Source: Oceanospirillum sp048264105
GTDB taxonomy: Bacteria > Pseudomonadota > Gammaproteobacteria > Pseudomonadales > Halomonadaceae
Assembly (NCBI GenBank): GCA_048264105.1
Contig: JBLXDJ010000002.1
Location: 310,001-374,000 of the forward strand
Direction of reading: 5' to 3'
Length of the DNA stretch: 64,000 nt
The position numbers and the translations under genes were made by a program. Positions 7,529-15,720 of this stretch are shown piece by piece (the stretch's first letter is position 1; every line of letters begins with the position of its first letter). Below the pieces are notes generated by a model. That model searched no databases, was not told the origin of the DNA, and saw only the letters and a program-made list of their open reading frames with translations.

Positions 7529-8598
7529 CGTGACTGTTCATCTATATTGGATGTTTTATACAGGCTGTTCCAGCGTGGAGGTGTTTCCCTGGCAGGGAGT
7601 TGCTGCGCAAGCTGCAATAGTAATTCGTCGGGAGCGTCAGTCTTATTGATATCGCAAAGGGCCAGAATCAGGCTCCTAGGGTCCAAGTTGTATTCGTTGG
7701 AATACCTGATGATTTTAGGAAGATAGCTAGAATGGAACAATGCTAGACCGGATACCGTGTCAATGGGGTCTATTTTGCGTTTGCAAAGTTCGTGGATGCT
7801 GTTTTCGTAGATATCCAGCACCTTAAGGATATCAATATCCATGGGGGATCCCATCCGTTGCATGACAGACAGTAACTGCTCAGCAGGTGTATTGCCCGCG
7901 CTTCTTCCCATACCGGCAACAGAGGTGTCTATCAGAGAAAACCCCAGCTCGATTGCCTTCAAAGAATTAGCTACTGACATGCCAAGGTTATTGTGGCCAT
8001 GAAAGCCGAGCAGCAAATCAGGGTTGCTTTCCCGTGTGGTATGGGCAAAATTTTCAATTTCGTGAGGTAACATGCCACCGGCCGAATCAACAATATAAAC
8101 TAAGTCGCTGCCATATTCTGACACTTGGGCTGCGGCTTCAGAAAAAAGCTGAGCAGGTGCAGCATAGGATTTCATAAAGTTGCTGCACACCAGTAAGCCC
8201 TTTTCTTTAGCATGCTGGATATAAGATCGGGTTGATTCGTATTCTGTGATGTTGCAGCCAATTCTGATGAAGTCCATGCCTTGGTCGGCGGCTAAAGAGA
8301 TATCATCTAGGCTGGCAATACCAGGTATACAGAACATACCCCAATAACTGTTGCTACAGGCTGTTGCTGCGGCCTTCATATACGCTTGGTCACTTGCAGC
8401 AGCGATCCCCATATTACTGTTGCTGGCACCGAGGCCTACACCATGGCCCACTTCGATAAAACGGAAGTTAGCATCCTCCAACTGCCTGCATAGTCTTTCT
8501 GTTTGTAGTTCAGTAAACTGGAAGTCAATTTCATAGCTCCCGTCTCTGAGTGTGCAGTCAAGCAAGTGTGTTTTTTCTTTTAATAAATTGCTAAGCAT
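7525..8598 (-). CDS. HMGL-like (DRE-TIM) aldolase, 4-hydroxy-2-oxovalerate aldolase-like
   Basis: A 357-residue DRE-TIM metallolyase. The signature LLDCTLRDGS holds Arg18 and Asp19, the metal-binding pair is His200/His202 in GFHGHNNLGMSVANS, and AGMGRSAGNTPAE near 228-240 is typical of 4-hydroxy-2-oxovalerate aldolases. Such enzymes cleave or form a C-C bond between pyruvate and an aldehyde; other branches condense acetyl-CoA with 2-oxo acids. The partner acetaldehyde dehydrogenase of catabolic meta-cleavage operons is absent, arguing for a biosynthetic role. It is the first gene of the minus-strand operon and starts 26 bases from the divergent COG4310-type gene. Confidence 0.82.
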   Translation of the reverse strand: MLSNLLKEKTHLLDCTLRDGSYEIDFQFTELQTERLCRQLEDANFRFIEVGHGVGLGASNSNMGIAAASDQAYMKAAATACSNSYWGMFCIPGIASLDDISLAADQGMDFIRIGCNITEYESTRSYIQHAKEKGLLVCSNFMKSYAAPAQLFSEAAAQVSEYGSDLVYIVDSAGGMLPHEIENFAHTTRESNPDLLLGFHGHNNLGMSVANSLKAIELGFSLIDTSVAGMGRSAGNTPAEQLLSVMQRMGSPMDIDILKVLDIYENSIHELCKRKIDPIDTVSGLALFHSSYLPKIIRYSNEYNLDPRSLILALCDINKTDAPDELLLQLAQQLPARETPPRWNSLYKTSNIDEQSR

Positions 8599-8624
8599 AA
8601 TCAGATCTCTGCAGTTCAGTAAGG

Positions 8625-9938
8625 ATGAAAGCGCTTCGTATGACAGATAACACTATAGGCTCTGTACTCTTCCAGCATATCGAGAACTTATTTCCTATCA
8701 ACCGGAGTTTAACTGGTGAAGGTAATAGGGAAACACTCAAATATCTTCAGAATCAACACCCTGGGCTTAAAATCCATAGTGTTAATTCCGGCACTTCTGT
8801 TTTCGACTGGACCGTACCTGATGAATGGGCTGTCCGGACTGCTTACATAGAATGCGTTGAAACAGGAAAAAAAGTAGTAGATTTCAGTAACAGTAATTTA
8901 CATCTGGTCAGTTATTCTATTCCTGTCGATACCCAGATGTCCTTTTCTGAACTCGACAAATATCTCTATAGCTTACCGGAGCAGCCCGACGCCATTCCTT
9001 ATATTGTTTCTTATTATAAGCGTCGCTGGGGTTTTTGCCTGAGTGATCAGCAGAGGAAGCAGCTGGCTGAATATCCTGAACGCATGTACCGCGTGGTTAT
9101 TGATAGTGACTTGAGTCCGGGGGTGCTGAACTATGGTGAGATTCTGATTGAAGGTGCTTCACAGGAAGAGATACTGCTGTCGACCTACATCTGTCACCCT
9201 TCTATGGCCAATAATGAGCTTTCGGGGCCAGCTGTCGCAATTGAATTGGCAAAATGGCTGCAGTCATTGCCTGAACGCCGTTATAGCTATCGTATTTTGT
9301 TCCTTCCGGAAACCATTGGATCGTTGGTTTATCTGTCCCGTCATCTTGATTATCTCAAAAAATACGTTAAGGCTGGGTTTGTGTTGACCTGTATCGGCGA
9401 TGATGGTGACTATTCTATTGTTCAATCTCGTTATGCGGATACTTATGCTGACAGGATTGCACGTTTTGCAGTTCGTCAATTTGCTGATGCTCCTACATTG
9501 TATCCGTTTCTGGAGCGGGGCAGTGATGAGCGGCAATATTGTGCGCCTGGTATTGATTTGCCGGTCTGTACATTGAGCAGAACTAAGTTTGGTGAGTATC
9601 CTGAGTACCATACCTCTCTGGATGATCTTTCATTTGTGTCACCGGAAGGGCTTAAAGGCGGCTATGAGTTTGTCAGGCTGTGCCTGATGCTGATTGAAAA
9701 GGATGGCTTCTACTGTTCAGATATTTTAGGTGAGCCTCAGTTAGGTAAGCGGGGGCTTTATCCTACGTTGTCGACTAAGGCGACAAAAAATATTGTTCGT
9801 AACATGATGGACTTGCTGTCCTATGCTGATGGCCGCAATGATTTGGCTGAGATAGGTGCTATTACTGGAATGTTGCCGAGAGATCTATTAGCTGAGCTGG
9901 ATAAACTTTGTAAGGCTAATGTTTTGTCATCTGCCTGA
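8625..9938 (+). CDS. DUF4910/COG4310 aminopeptidase-like domain protein
   Basis: A 437-residue protein with an N-terminal DUF2172/DUF4910 segment (FPINRSLTGEGNRETL), an M28-like peptidase core and a C-terminal winged-helix-like tail. Likely metal-site sequences are YICHPSMANNELSGPA, LFLPETIGS and EYHTSLDDLSF. Homologues of this type occur in polysaccharide and flagellar glycan loci, where they are thought to act on a small molecule or sugar conjugate rather than a peptide; this is recalled family context, not proof. The ATG at 8625 has AAGG immediately upstream; ATG 8640 is an alternative start. It diverges from the acyl-modification operon and ends at a strong terminator. Confidence 0.85.
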   Translation: MKALRMTDNTIGSVLFQHIENLFPINRSLTGEGNRETLKYLQNQHPGLKIHSVNSGTSVFDWTVPDEWAVRTAYIECVETGKKVVDFSNSNLHLVSYSIPVDTQMSFSELDKYLYSLPEQPDAIPYIVSYYKRRWGFCLSDQQRKQLAEYPERMYRVVIDSDLSPGVLNYGEILIEGASQEEILLSTYICHPSMANNELSGPAVAIELAKWLQSLPERRYSYRILFLPETIGSLVYLSRHLDYLKKYVKAGFVLTCIGDDGDYSIVQSRYADTYADRIARFAVRQFADAPTLYPFLERGSDERQYCAPGIDLPVCTLSRTKFGEYPEYHTSLDDLSFVSPEGLKGGYEFVRLCLMLIEKDGFYCSDILGEPQLGKRGLYPTLSTKATKNIVRNMMDLLSYADGRNDLAEIGAITGMLPRDLLAELDKLCKANVLSSA

Positions 9939-9961
9939 AAACTTGCTCTTTAGAATACGTT

Positions 9962-9985
9962 AAACCGCCTACGGGCGGTTTTTTT
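9962..9985 (+). terminator. Rho-independent terminator after the COG4310-type gene
   Basis: AAACCGCC and GGCGGTTT form a tight stem with a short TACG-type loop, followed by TTTTT. It ends the transcript 23 bases after the stop and insulates the flgB promoter region. Confidence 0.85.
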
Positions 9986-9995
9986 GTGCTCGAAA

Positions 9996-10006
9996 AAAGC
10001 GGCAAT
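9996..10006 (+). promoter_or_regulatory. AAAGCGGCAAT motif upstream of flgB, candidate FlrC/FleR-type enhancer
   Basis: This is a 10/11 match to a motif that recurs next to other sigma-54 promoters here (14033, 17533, and inverted at 13993 and 22204). It lies about 85 bases upstream of the putative flgB -24 element. The activator assignment is inferred. Confidence 0.4.
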
Positions 10007-10090
10007 GACATTCCTGTTCACCAGTTTTAAGCTCTGGGTAGAGTTTGTTTATTTTTTTTATCTTATTGATTTTAAAGATATTTTTATATT

Positions 10091-10107
10091 TGGCATGATG
10101 ATTGTAT
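10091..10107 (+). promoter_or_regulatory. putative sigma-54 promoter of the flgBCDE operon
   Basis: TGGCATGATGATTGTAT shows GG at 10092-10093 and GT at 10104-10105 with the required ten-base spacing. The -12 GC is degenerate (GT), so it is weaker than the flgF and flgJ sites. It lies about 35 bases before the flgB start. Confidence 0.5.
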
Positions 10108-10141
10108 TAATTTAGGGCAAAGAAAACAGGTAGGGCAAATT

Positions 10142-10543
10142 ATGACCGCAATCAGTTTCAAAAACGCTCTGGGTATTCATCCCGATGCACTTCGTGTTCG
10201 CACGGAGCGCTCTGAAGTTCTGGCAAACAATATTGCTAACTCAGATACGCCGGGTTTTAAAGCACGTGACCTTGATTTTAAAGGCATTCTGCGAGGTGAA
10301 TACGAAAGTCGTGATCGCATGGAGCTGGATCGAACTAATTCGCGTCATATTCCCGCCGAAGCTGTCGCCACTGAAAGCTCGCTGAAGTTCCGGATTCCGA
10401 CTCAGCCGGCAGTTGATGGCAATACAGTAGAAACTGATATCGAGCAGGCGCAATACGCTCGTAATGCTCTTGAATTCCAGTCCAGCTTTACCTTTCTGAA
10501 CAGTAAGTTCAAAGGCTTAAGCAAAGCGCTGAGGAGTGAATAA
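10142..10543 (+). CDS. flgB: flagellar proximal rod protein FlgB
   Basis: A 133-residue proximal rod subunit exported by the flagellar type III apparatus to the periplasm. The rod/hook signature ANNIANSDTPGFKARDLDF is near residues 26-46 and the C-terminal helix NALEFQSSFTFLNSKFKGL is conserved. Length is normal for the family. It opens flgBCDE, with flgC two bases downstream. A degenerate sigma-54 promoter and a putative enhancer lie upstream. The usual cheV/cheR neighbours found before flgB in many gammaproteobacteria are replaced here by the acyl-modification locus. Confidence 0.97.
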   Translation: MTAISFKNALGIHPDALRVRTERSEVLANNIANSDTPGFKARDLDFKGILRGEYESRDRMELDRTNSRHIPAEAVATESSLKFRIPTQPAVDGNTVETDIEQAQYARNALEFQSSFTFLNSKFKGLSKALRSE

Positions 10544-10545
10544 TT

Positions 10546-10998
10546 ATGTCTTTAGGCAAGGTTTTTAATATCGCTGGTAGCGGCATGAGTGCCCAGACGC
10601 TGCGTCTGAATACGACCGCCAGTAACATGGCAAACGCACAGAGTGTAAGCAGCAGTGTTGATGAAACATACCGCGCTCGAAAAGCTGTATTTGCTCCTAT
10701 GATGGAAAATTATAAGCAGGGTGAGATCGGTAATCCGGTCACCAGCTTTGATCCTCGTGACAGCGCCGGAGAAGGTGTTTTGGTTCGCGGTATTGTTGAG
10801 AGCGATGCGCCTCTTCAGCGTCGCTTTCAGCCAGATCATCCGATGGCGAATGAAGAAGGTTATGTGTTCTATCCTAACGTTAATGTTGTGGAAGAGATGG
10901 CGGATATGCTGTCAGCCTCCCGTTCATTTCAAACCAATGTCGAAGTCATGAACACTGCTAAAACGATGATGCAGCGTGTATTGACGTTAGGTCAGTAA
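10546..10998 (+). CDS. flgC: flagellar proximal rod protein FlgC
   Basis: A 150-residue rod protein. The N-terminal SGMSAQTLRLNTTASNMANAQSV and the C-terminal VEEMADMLSASRSFQTNVEVMNTAKTMM helices, which pack in the rod core, are both clear. YRARKAVF near residue 43 is also typical of FlgC. It starts two bases after flgB and ends 15 bases before flgD. Length and motifs are ordinary. Confidence 0.97.
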   Translation: MSLGKVFNIAGSGMSAQTLRLNTTASNMANAQSVSSSVDETYRARKAVFAPMMENYKQGEIGNPVTSFDPRDSAGEGVLVRGIVESDAPLQRRFQPDHPMANEEGYVFYPNVNVVEEMADMLSASRSFQTNVEVMNTAKTMMQRVLTLGQ

Positions 10999-11013
10999 GA
11001 GAGGTAGTGGGTC

Positions 11014-11721
11014 ATGGCAATTAACACGAGTAGTGAGTTCTGGGCAAACAATAGCATTGATGCCCGCAACCAGGCTGAGGCTGCTGAAAAAGCCGCTAAG
11101 CGTAATGAGATGGGTAAAGATGAGTTTATGAAACTCATGATCACGCAGATGAATAATCAGGATCCCCTTGAGCCTCAGGGCAATGCCGAATACATGGCGC
11201 AGTTGTCTCAGCTTTCCATGGTGGAAGGCATTCAGAACCTGAATAAAGTCACAGAGGGTTTTATTACCTCTCTGCAGTCTTCGCAGGCGCTTCAGGCTTC
11301 AGCCTTGGTTGGCCGTAAGGTTCAGATTCAGTCCAATATTGGCAATCTGGTTGAGGGTGGGAGTTTCACCGGGAGTGTTTTTGTTCCCTCGGCTGCGGAC
11401 AATATGGATATGAAGATCCTGGATAATAACGGTCAGGTTCTTAAGACCATCGATACCAGTCAGTATCGGAATGAATCCGGCTACTTCTCTGAAGGCCAGA
11501 TTAATTTCGAGTGGGACGGTGTGATGGATAATGGCGAAATGGCAGATCCTGGTCTTTATCAGGTTGTTTCCAGCGCTGAAATACAAGGTCAGTCATACAG
11601 TTTGACGACTTATACCAATGCTAACGTGAATAGCGTGACTATCGCCAATGGCGGCGAAGTGTGGCTAAACCTTGCCGGTAAAGGCTCGATTGCGTTAAGC
11701 GAAGTGAATGAATTTTTCTAA
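11014..11721 (+). CDS. flgD: flagellar hook assembly (cap) protein FlgD
   Basis: A 235-residue hook cap that guides FlgE polymerisation. The N-terminal export and assembly region holds the family motif DEFMKLMITQMNNQDPLEP near residues 36-54, followed by MAQLSQLSMVEGIQNL. The C-terminal half carries the tudor-like/FlgD Ig domains (FEWDGVMDNGEMADPGLYQV). Length matches the usual 220-240 residues. It lies between flgC and flgE with short gaps and shares their promoter. Confidence 0.96.
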   Translation: MAINTSSEFWANNSIDARNQAEAAEKAAKRNEMGKDEFMKLMITQMNNQDPLEPQGNAEYMAQLSQLSMVEGIQNLNKVTEGFITSLQSSQALQASALVGRKVQIQSNIGNLVEGGSFTGSVFVPSAADNMDMKILDNNGQVLKTIDTSQYRNESGYFSEGQINFEWDGVMDNGEMADPGLYQVVSSAEIQGQSYSLTTYTNANVNSVTIANGGEVWLNLAGKGSIALSEVNEFF

Positions 11722-11747
11722 AATTTAGAAAGTAAGGATTAAGGATT

Positions 11748-13880
11748 ATGAGTACATTCAGTCTTGGTATTTCTGGCCTTTCAGCCGCCAAAAAGCACTT
11801 GAACACTGTTGGTAATAACATTGCAAACGCCAGTACTGTTGGCTTCAAGCGCTCACGAGCGGAGTTTGCGGATGTGTACGCGAAATCCGGGCTAGGCTCG
11901 GCCAGTGGCCAAACGGGTAATGGTGTTCGTGTAAGCAATATTGCTCAACAGTTTTCTCAGGGTGGTACAACCTTTACCCAAAACAGTCTGGACCTGGCAA
12001 TTGATGGTAATGGTTTCTTTATTGTTGAAGAGGGTAATGGAACTATTAACTATACCCGTGCCGGAATGTTTGGTATCGATAAAAACGGTTATGTGGTGAG
12101 TTCTACTGGCCAAAAGCTGCAGGGTTATGCTGCCAATGCCAATGGTGATGATATTGCTGTGGGCGCAATCGATGATATTTTCATCACTCAGTCAAATATC
12201 TCTCCGAATGCGACCTCTGAGCTCGATGTCGCATTTAACCTGGATTCTCGTTCTGAGCCGCCGACGAACTATCTGTTTGATGCCAACGACTCTGATACCT
12301 ATACGCATCTCTATCCATCGGTAATTTACGATACGTTGGGTAATTCGCACACGATGACTCAGTATTTCATCAAGCAGCCACCTTATCTGCCTGAGTACGG
12401 TGAGCCTGCTCGTGCTGTACAGGCTTTGCTGGGTCTGGCTCGCTATGGTTCTGGTGACTATCTAAATGTCCCTGGCGCTAGCTCGAATTACATTGATGTG
12501 ACCACGAGTGATGCGGCAACAGATGATGCTGGTGGCGGTGCCTTTGTTGGTGATGCTGATTTTGATGGTACTTTGGATGGCGACATCGTGAATGTACTGG
12601 ATGCGGGTACTCCAACCAGCTTTGACCCGACAACCTTTGTTGCAGCTGCTCCAGCGACGGACGCTGAGCGTGGTCAGAATTTGCAGCAGGTTTATAATAA
12701 TCTGGAGAATTTGATTGATAACTCTTCCGGTCGAGCGAATGAATTCTATCAGGAGCTTTATGAGGCGTTGACAGATTACCTGCCGACGGCTGGTTCGGGT
12801 TCAGATATTACTCAGGCCGTTTTTGATGGCGCTATGACTGAAATTGAAGATGCTATTTCAGATAGTGAGCTCGCTTATTCCCGTATCGATATTGCTGCAG
12901 GTCGTATGCGTGAACAGCTGATGGGGGCAGGTCTGGGCCTGACGGGTACTCCTGATGTAACAACGATTGCTGGTACTTATACTGAGGATCAGCTTCGTGA
13001 GATTGTTGGTAATATGATTGGTGAGTTGGAGGCGCGTCGTGATGGTAACTCCTTCACGCCCGATACTGCTCAAGGTACTACATGGGGTAATGGTACTTAC
13101 TACATTAATGATGCGCCTACCAATGAAGAAGCGGGTGTCTATCAGTTGGCGCTGAATGCAATCCAGAATGTGGAGCAAGACTGGAGTGATCCGACTGCAG
13201 CTGCAGAAACTGCAGTTAAGGTGTTGGCTGCAATTGAGTCTGAGGCTGCTGAGAACCGCTGGCATATGCATGTGACCGTTGACGGTGAGAAGGTTACGGA
13301 TGGCAATACCAATACGCCGGATTACTTCTCTTTCAACTTCACTGAATTTGGTCAGTTGGATGAGCCTCTGCCAAATATGTTTATTAAGGACTGGGTGCCT
13401 AAGGATGCCTTGGGCAATCAGAACGGTTCCGACGAGCCGCAAGTTTTTGAGATTAACCTTGAAGGTACAACTCAGTTTGCTGGTTCTTTTGGCGCTACTT
13501 CTTTGGCTCAGGATGGTTATGCAACCGGTGAGTTGGCCGGCCTGGATATCGACGAGTCCGGTATCATTATCGCTCGTTACACGAATAGTCAGACTAAACT
13601 GATTGGTCAGGTCGCTTTGGCAAACTTCCGCAACGAGCAGGGGTTGACTCCTGTTGGTGGAACCATGTGGGCAGCGTCTACCAAGTCTGGTGATCCGGTT
13701 GTTAACTCTCCGGGTGTGGGCATTGCTGGTGGTATTATGTCTAAGGCGCTTGAAGATTCTAACGTGGATCTGTCTGAAGAGCTGGTAGAGATGATTATTG
13801 CCCAGCGTGACTATCAGGCTAACGCCAAAACGTTGCAGACGGCTGATACTATTACGCAGACCATTATTAATCTGCGTTAA
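11748..13880 (+). CDS. flgE: flagellar hook protein FlgE, with large central insertion
   Basis: At 710 residues this hook subunit is far longer than the roughly 400-460 typical of gammaproteobacteria. The N-terminal D0 (SLGISGLSAAKKHLNTVGNN, ANASTVGFKRSRAEF) and the C-terminal D0 helix (SEELVEMIIAQRDYQANAKT) are canonical. The block DTLGNSHTMTQYFIKQ (to about residue 210) normally continues directly into the NRWHMHVTVDG block, which here starts near residue 503. About 290 acidic, helix-rich residues lie between. The start has a duplicated AAGGATTAAGGATT ribosome-binding region. A terminator follows the gene, so flgBCDE is one unit. Confidence 0.96.
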   Translation: MSTFSLGISGLSAAKKHLNTVGNNIANASTVGFKRSRAEFADVYAKSGLGSASGQTGNGVRVSNIAQQFSQGGTTFTQNSLDLAIDGNGFFIVEEGNGTINYTRAGMFGIDKNGYVVSSTGQKLQGYAANANGDDIAVGAIDDIFITQSNISPNATSELDVAFNLDSRSEPPTNYLFDANDSDTYTHLYPSVIYDTLGNSHTMTQYFIKQPPYLPEYGEPARAVQALLGLARYGSGDYLNVPGASSNYIDVTTSDAATDDAGGGAFVGDADFDGTLDGDIVNVLDAGTPTSFDPTTFVAAAPATDAERGQNLQQVYNNLENLIDNSSGRANEFYQELYEALTDYLPTAGSGSDITQAVFDGAMTEIEDAISDSELAYSRIDIAAGRMREQLMGAGLGLTGTPDVTTIAGTYTEDQLREIVGNMIGELEARRDGNSFTPDTAQGTTWGNGTYYINDAPTNEEAGVYQLALNAIQNVEQDWSDPTAAAETAVKVLAAIESEAAENRWHMHVTVDGEKVTDGNTNTPDYFSFNFTEFGQLDEPLPNMFIKDWVPKDALGNQNGSDEPQVFEINLEGTTQFAGSFGATSLAQDGYATGELAGLDIDESGIIIARYTNSQTKLIGQVALANFRNEQGLTPVGGTMWAASTKSGDPVVNSPGVGIAGGIMSKALEDSNVDLSEELVEMIIAQRDYQANAKTLQTADTITQTIINLR

Positions 13881-13900
13881 TAGACTGAGCTTGATAGTAG

Positions 13901-13926
13901 AAGCCTCCCTTTTTGGGAGGCTTTTT
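13901..13926 (+). terminator. Rho-independent terminator after flgE
   Basis: AAGCCTCCC (13901-13909) pairs with GGGAGGCTT (13915-13923) across a T5 loop, and the T-run continues. It separates flgBCDE from the flgF transcript. Confidence 0.88.
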
Positions 13927-13952
13927 GCTTTCTGGGATATTGAAACGCTTTC

Positions 13953-13970
13953 TTGGCATAGGGCTTGCAG
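13953..13970 (+). promoter_or_regulatory. sigma-54 promoter of flgFGHI
   Basis: TTGGCATAGGGCTTGCAG matches the -24/-12 consensus: GG at 13955-13956, ten bases, GC at 13967-13968. It lies about 140 bases before the flgF start, with two enhancer-like motifs between promoter and gene. Confidence 0.82.
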
Positions 13971-13992
13971 TTATCTAAGTAATTGCAAGCCC

Positions 13993-14043
13993 TTTGCCGT
14001 TTTAGAGAGCTGAAAAGCTCCATAAAGATAGAAAAGCGGCAAA
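13993..14043 (+). promoter_or_regulatory. inverted pair of AAAGCGGCAAA-type sites in the flgF leader
   Basis: TTTGCCGTTTT (13993-14003) and AAAGCGGCAAA (14033-14043) face each other with centres 40 bases apart. Both lie downstream of the flgF sigma-54 promoter. Downstream enhancers for FlrC have been described in Vibrio cholerae; I assign FlrC here by analogy only. Confidence 0.5.
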
Positions 14044-14109
14044 GGCTCACCAGATTCAGATGTTGTCCGATGGCAGGTTGCTCAAAGGATGATGAAGAGG
14101 TAAGTCACT

Positions 14110-14850
14110 ATGGATAAAGCGCTTTATATCGCCATGACGGGTGCCAAGCACAATATGATGGCGCAGACGGCTCGGGCGAATAACCTAGCTAACGCAAATA
14201 CCACAGGCTTTAAGGCAGACTTTGAGCAGTCGCGTGCGATGCCTGTATTTGGCGAGCATTTCCCAACGCGTGTATATGCGCTGACGGAGCGTCCGGCTAC
14301 AGATATGCAAAGTGGTACGTTTATTCAGACAGATCGTGCTCTGGATATCGCTATTCAGGGGGATGGTTGGATTGCTGTGCAGTCCAATACCGGTGATGAG
14401 GCTTATACCCGTTCCGGTGAAATGGTGATCGATCCTAACGGTGTTCTTCGTACCGGCAAAGGGCTTCCGGTTATGGGTGAAGGTGGTCCAATTGTTATTC
14501 CACCGGCTGCCCATGTTGAGATTGGTGTCGATGGTGTGATCTCGGTTCAGGCGCAGGGCGCGCAGGCTAATGAGTTGGCGCAGGTGGATCGGATCAAGCT
14601 GGTGAATCCCGATAAACAGCAGATGGAAAAGGGGCTGGATGGTCTGATGCGTCTTCGCACCGGTGAGCCAGCACCAGCTGATGCCTTAGTAACTGTTGAG
14701 TCTGGCTTTCTGGAATCCAGTAATGTGAATGCCGCTCAGGAACTGATCAATATTCTTTCATTAACGCGTCAGTATGAGATGCAGACCAAGATGATGAAGA
14801 CCGTTGATGAAAACTCGGCTGCGGCCGCTTCTGTTATGCGTATGGGCTAA
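14110..14850 (+). CDS. flgF: flagellar rod protein FlgF
   Basis: A 246-residue proximal rod protein. The N-terminal YIAMTGAKHNMMAQTARANN and ANANTTGFKADFEQSRA, the central LDIAIQGDGWIAVQ, and the C-terminal LESSNVNAAQELINILSLTRQYEMQTKMM are diagnostic. Length is normal. The gene opens a new transcript from a strong sigma-54 promoter near 13960 and is followed by flgG after 25 bases. Nothing unusual is seen in the protein. Confidence 0.97.
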   Translation: MDKALYIAMTGAKHNMMAQTARANNLANANTTGFKADFEQSRAMPVFGEHFPTRVYALTERPATDMQSGTFIQTDRALDIAIQGDGWIAVQSNTGDEAYTRSGEMVIDPNGVLRTGKGLPVMGEGGPIVIPPAAHVEIGVDGVISVQAQGAQANELAQVDRIKLVNPDKQQMEKGLDGLMRLRTGEPAPADALVTVESGFLESSNVNAAQELINILSLTRQYEMQTKMMKTVDENSAAAASVMRMG

Positions 14851-14875
14851 CTGAAACCGAATTGAGGATAAGACA

Positions 14876-15661
14876 ATGCATTCAGCTTTATGGGTAAGTA
14901 AAACAGGTTTGAGCGCTCAGGATACTCAATTGCGCACCATTTCAAATAACCTGGCAAACGTGAGTACAGTTGGTTTCAAGAAAGAACGTGCGATCTTTCA
15001 GGATCTGCTTTATCAGCAGGTTCGTCAGCCGGGCGCTCAGTCATCTTTGAATACTCAGCTGCCTTCCGGTCTGCAGTTGGGTACCGGTGTTCGTACGGTA
15101 GCAACTCAGAAAATGCATACCGCTAGTAGCCTTCAGGTTACAGAGCAGCCGCTTGATATGGCGCTGGATGGCCGTGGCTTCTTCCAGATTCAGATGCCGG
15201 ACGGCACCTTGGGGTATAGCCGTAACGGTCAGTTTCAGGTTAACGCTGAAGGCCAGGTTGTAACGGCGACAGGTTTTCTTCTTGAGCCAGAGATTCAGGT
15301 GCCTGAAAACGCTCAGTCTGTGAGCATCAGTCGAGATGGTATCGTGGCTGTTCGTTTGCCTGGTGAGGCGCAGGAGGAAGAGATTGGTCAGATCACTATT
15401 GCTGACTTCGTTAACCCGACAGGGCTCCAGTCTATTGGCGGCAACCTATTTAAAGAGACGGCAGCTTCCGGTGCGCCGATTGTGGGTGTTCCTGGCGATG
15501 ATGGCTTGGGTACAACGGAGCAGGGTATGTTGGAAAACTCCAATGTTAACGCGGTGGAAGAGCTGGTTAATATGATCTCAACTCAGCGTGCTTATGAGAT
15601 GAACTCAAAAGTTGTGTCTGCTGCAGACGGCATGCTGCGAAATCTGACGCAAACATTGTAA
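14876..15661 (+). CDS. flgG: flagellar distal rod protein FlgG
   Basis: A 261-residue distal rod subunit. The start MHSALWVSKTGLSAQDTQL, then NNLANVSTVGFKKERAIFQDLLYQQVRQPG (the FlgG-specific L-stretch), QPLDMALDGRGFFQI, and the C-terminal SNVNAVEELVNMISTQRAYEMNSK are all present. Length is exactly typical. It sits between flgF and flgH with short gaps in one operon. No anomalies are seen. Confidence 0.98.
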   Translation: MHSALWVSKTGLSAQDTQLRTISNNLANVSTVGFKKERAIFQDLLYQQVRQPGAQSSLNTQLPSGLQLGTGVRTVATQKMHTASSLQVTEQPLDMALDGRGFFQIQMPDGTLGYSRNGQFQVNAEGQVVTATGFLLEPEIQVPENAQSVSISRDGIVAVRLPGEAQEEEIGQITIADFVNPTGLQSIGGNLFKETAASGAPIVGVPGDDGLGTTEQGMLENSNVNAVEELVNMISTQRAYEMNSKVVSAADGMLRNLTQTL

Positions 15662-15720
15662 TTTTCCTGGTTGATTTTGGCAGGATTGAAGTTCTGGGAC
15701 GGTTAAGGGTGGTACTGAGT

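Noticed and set aside
12858..13442. Open frame on the minus strand inside the flgE insertion
   Set aside because: The plus-strand flgE frame continues through with clear conserved ends; the antisense protein is Ile/Thr/Arg-rich without motifs.
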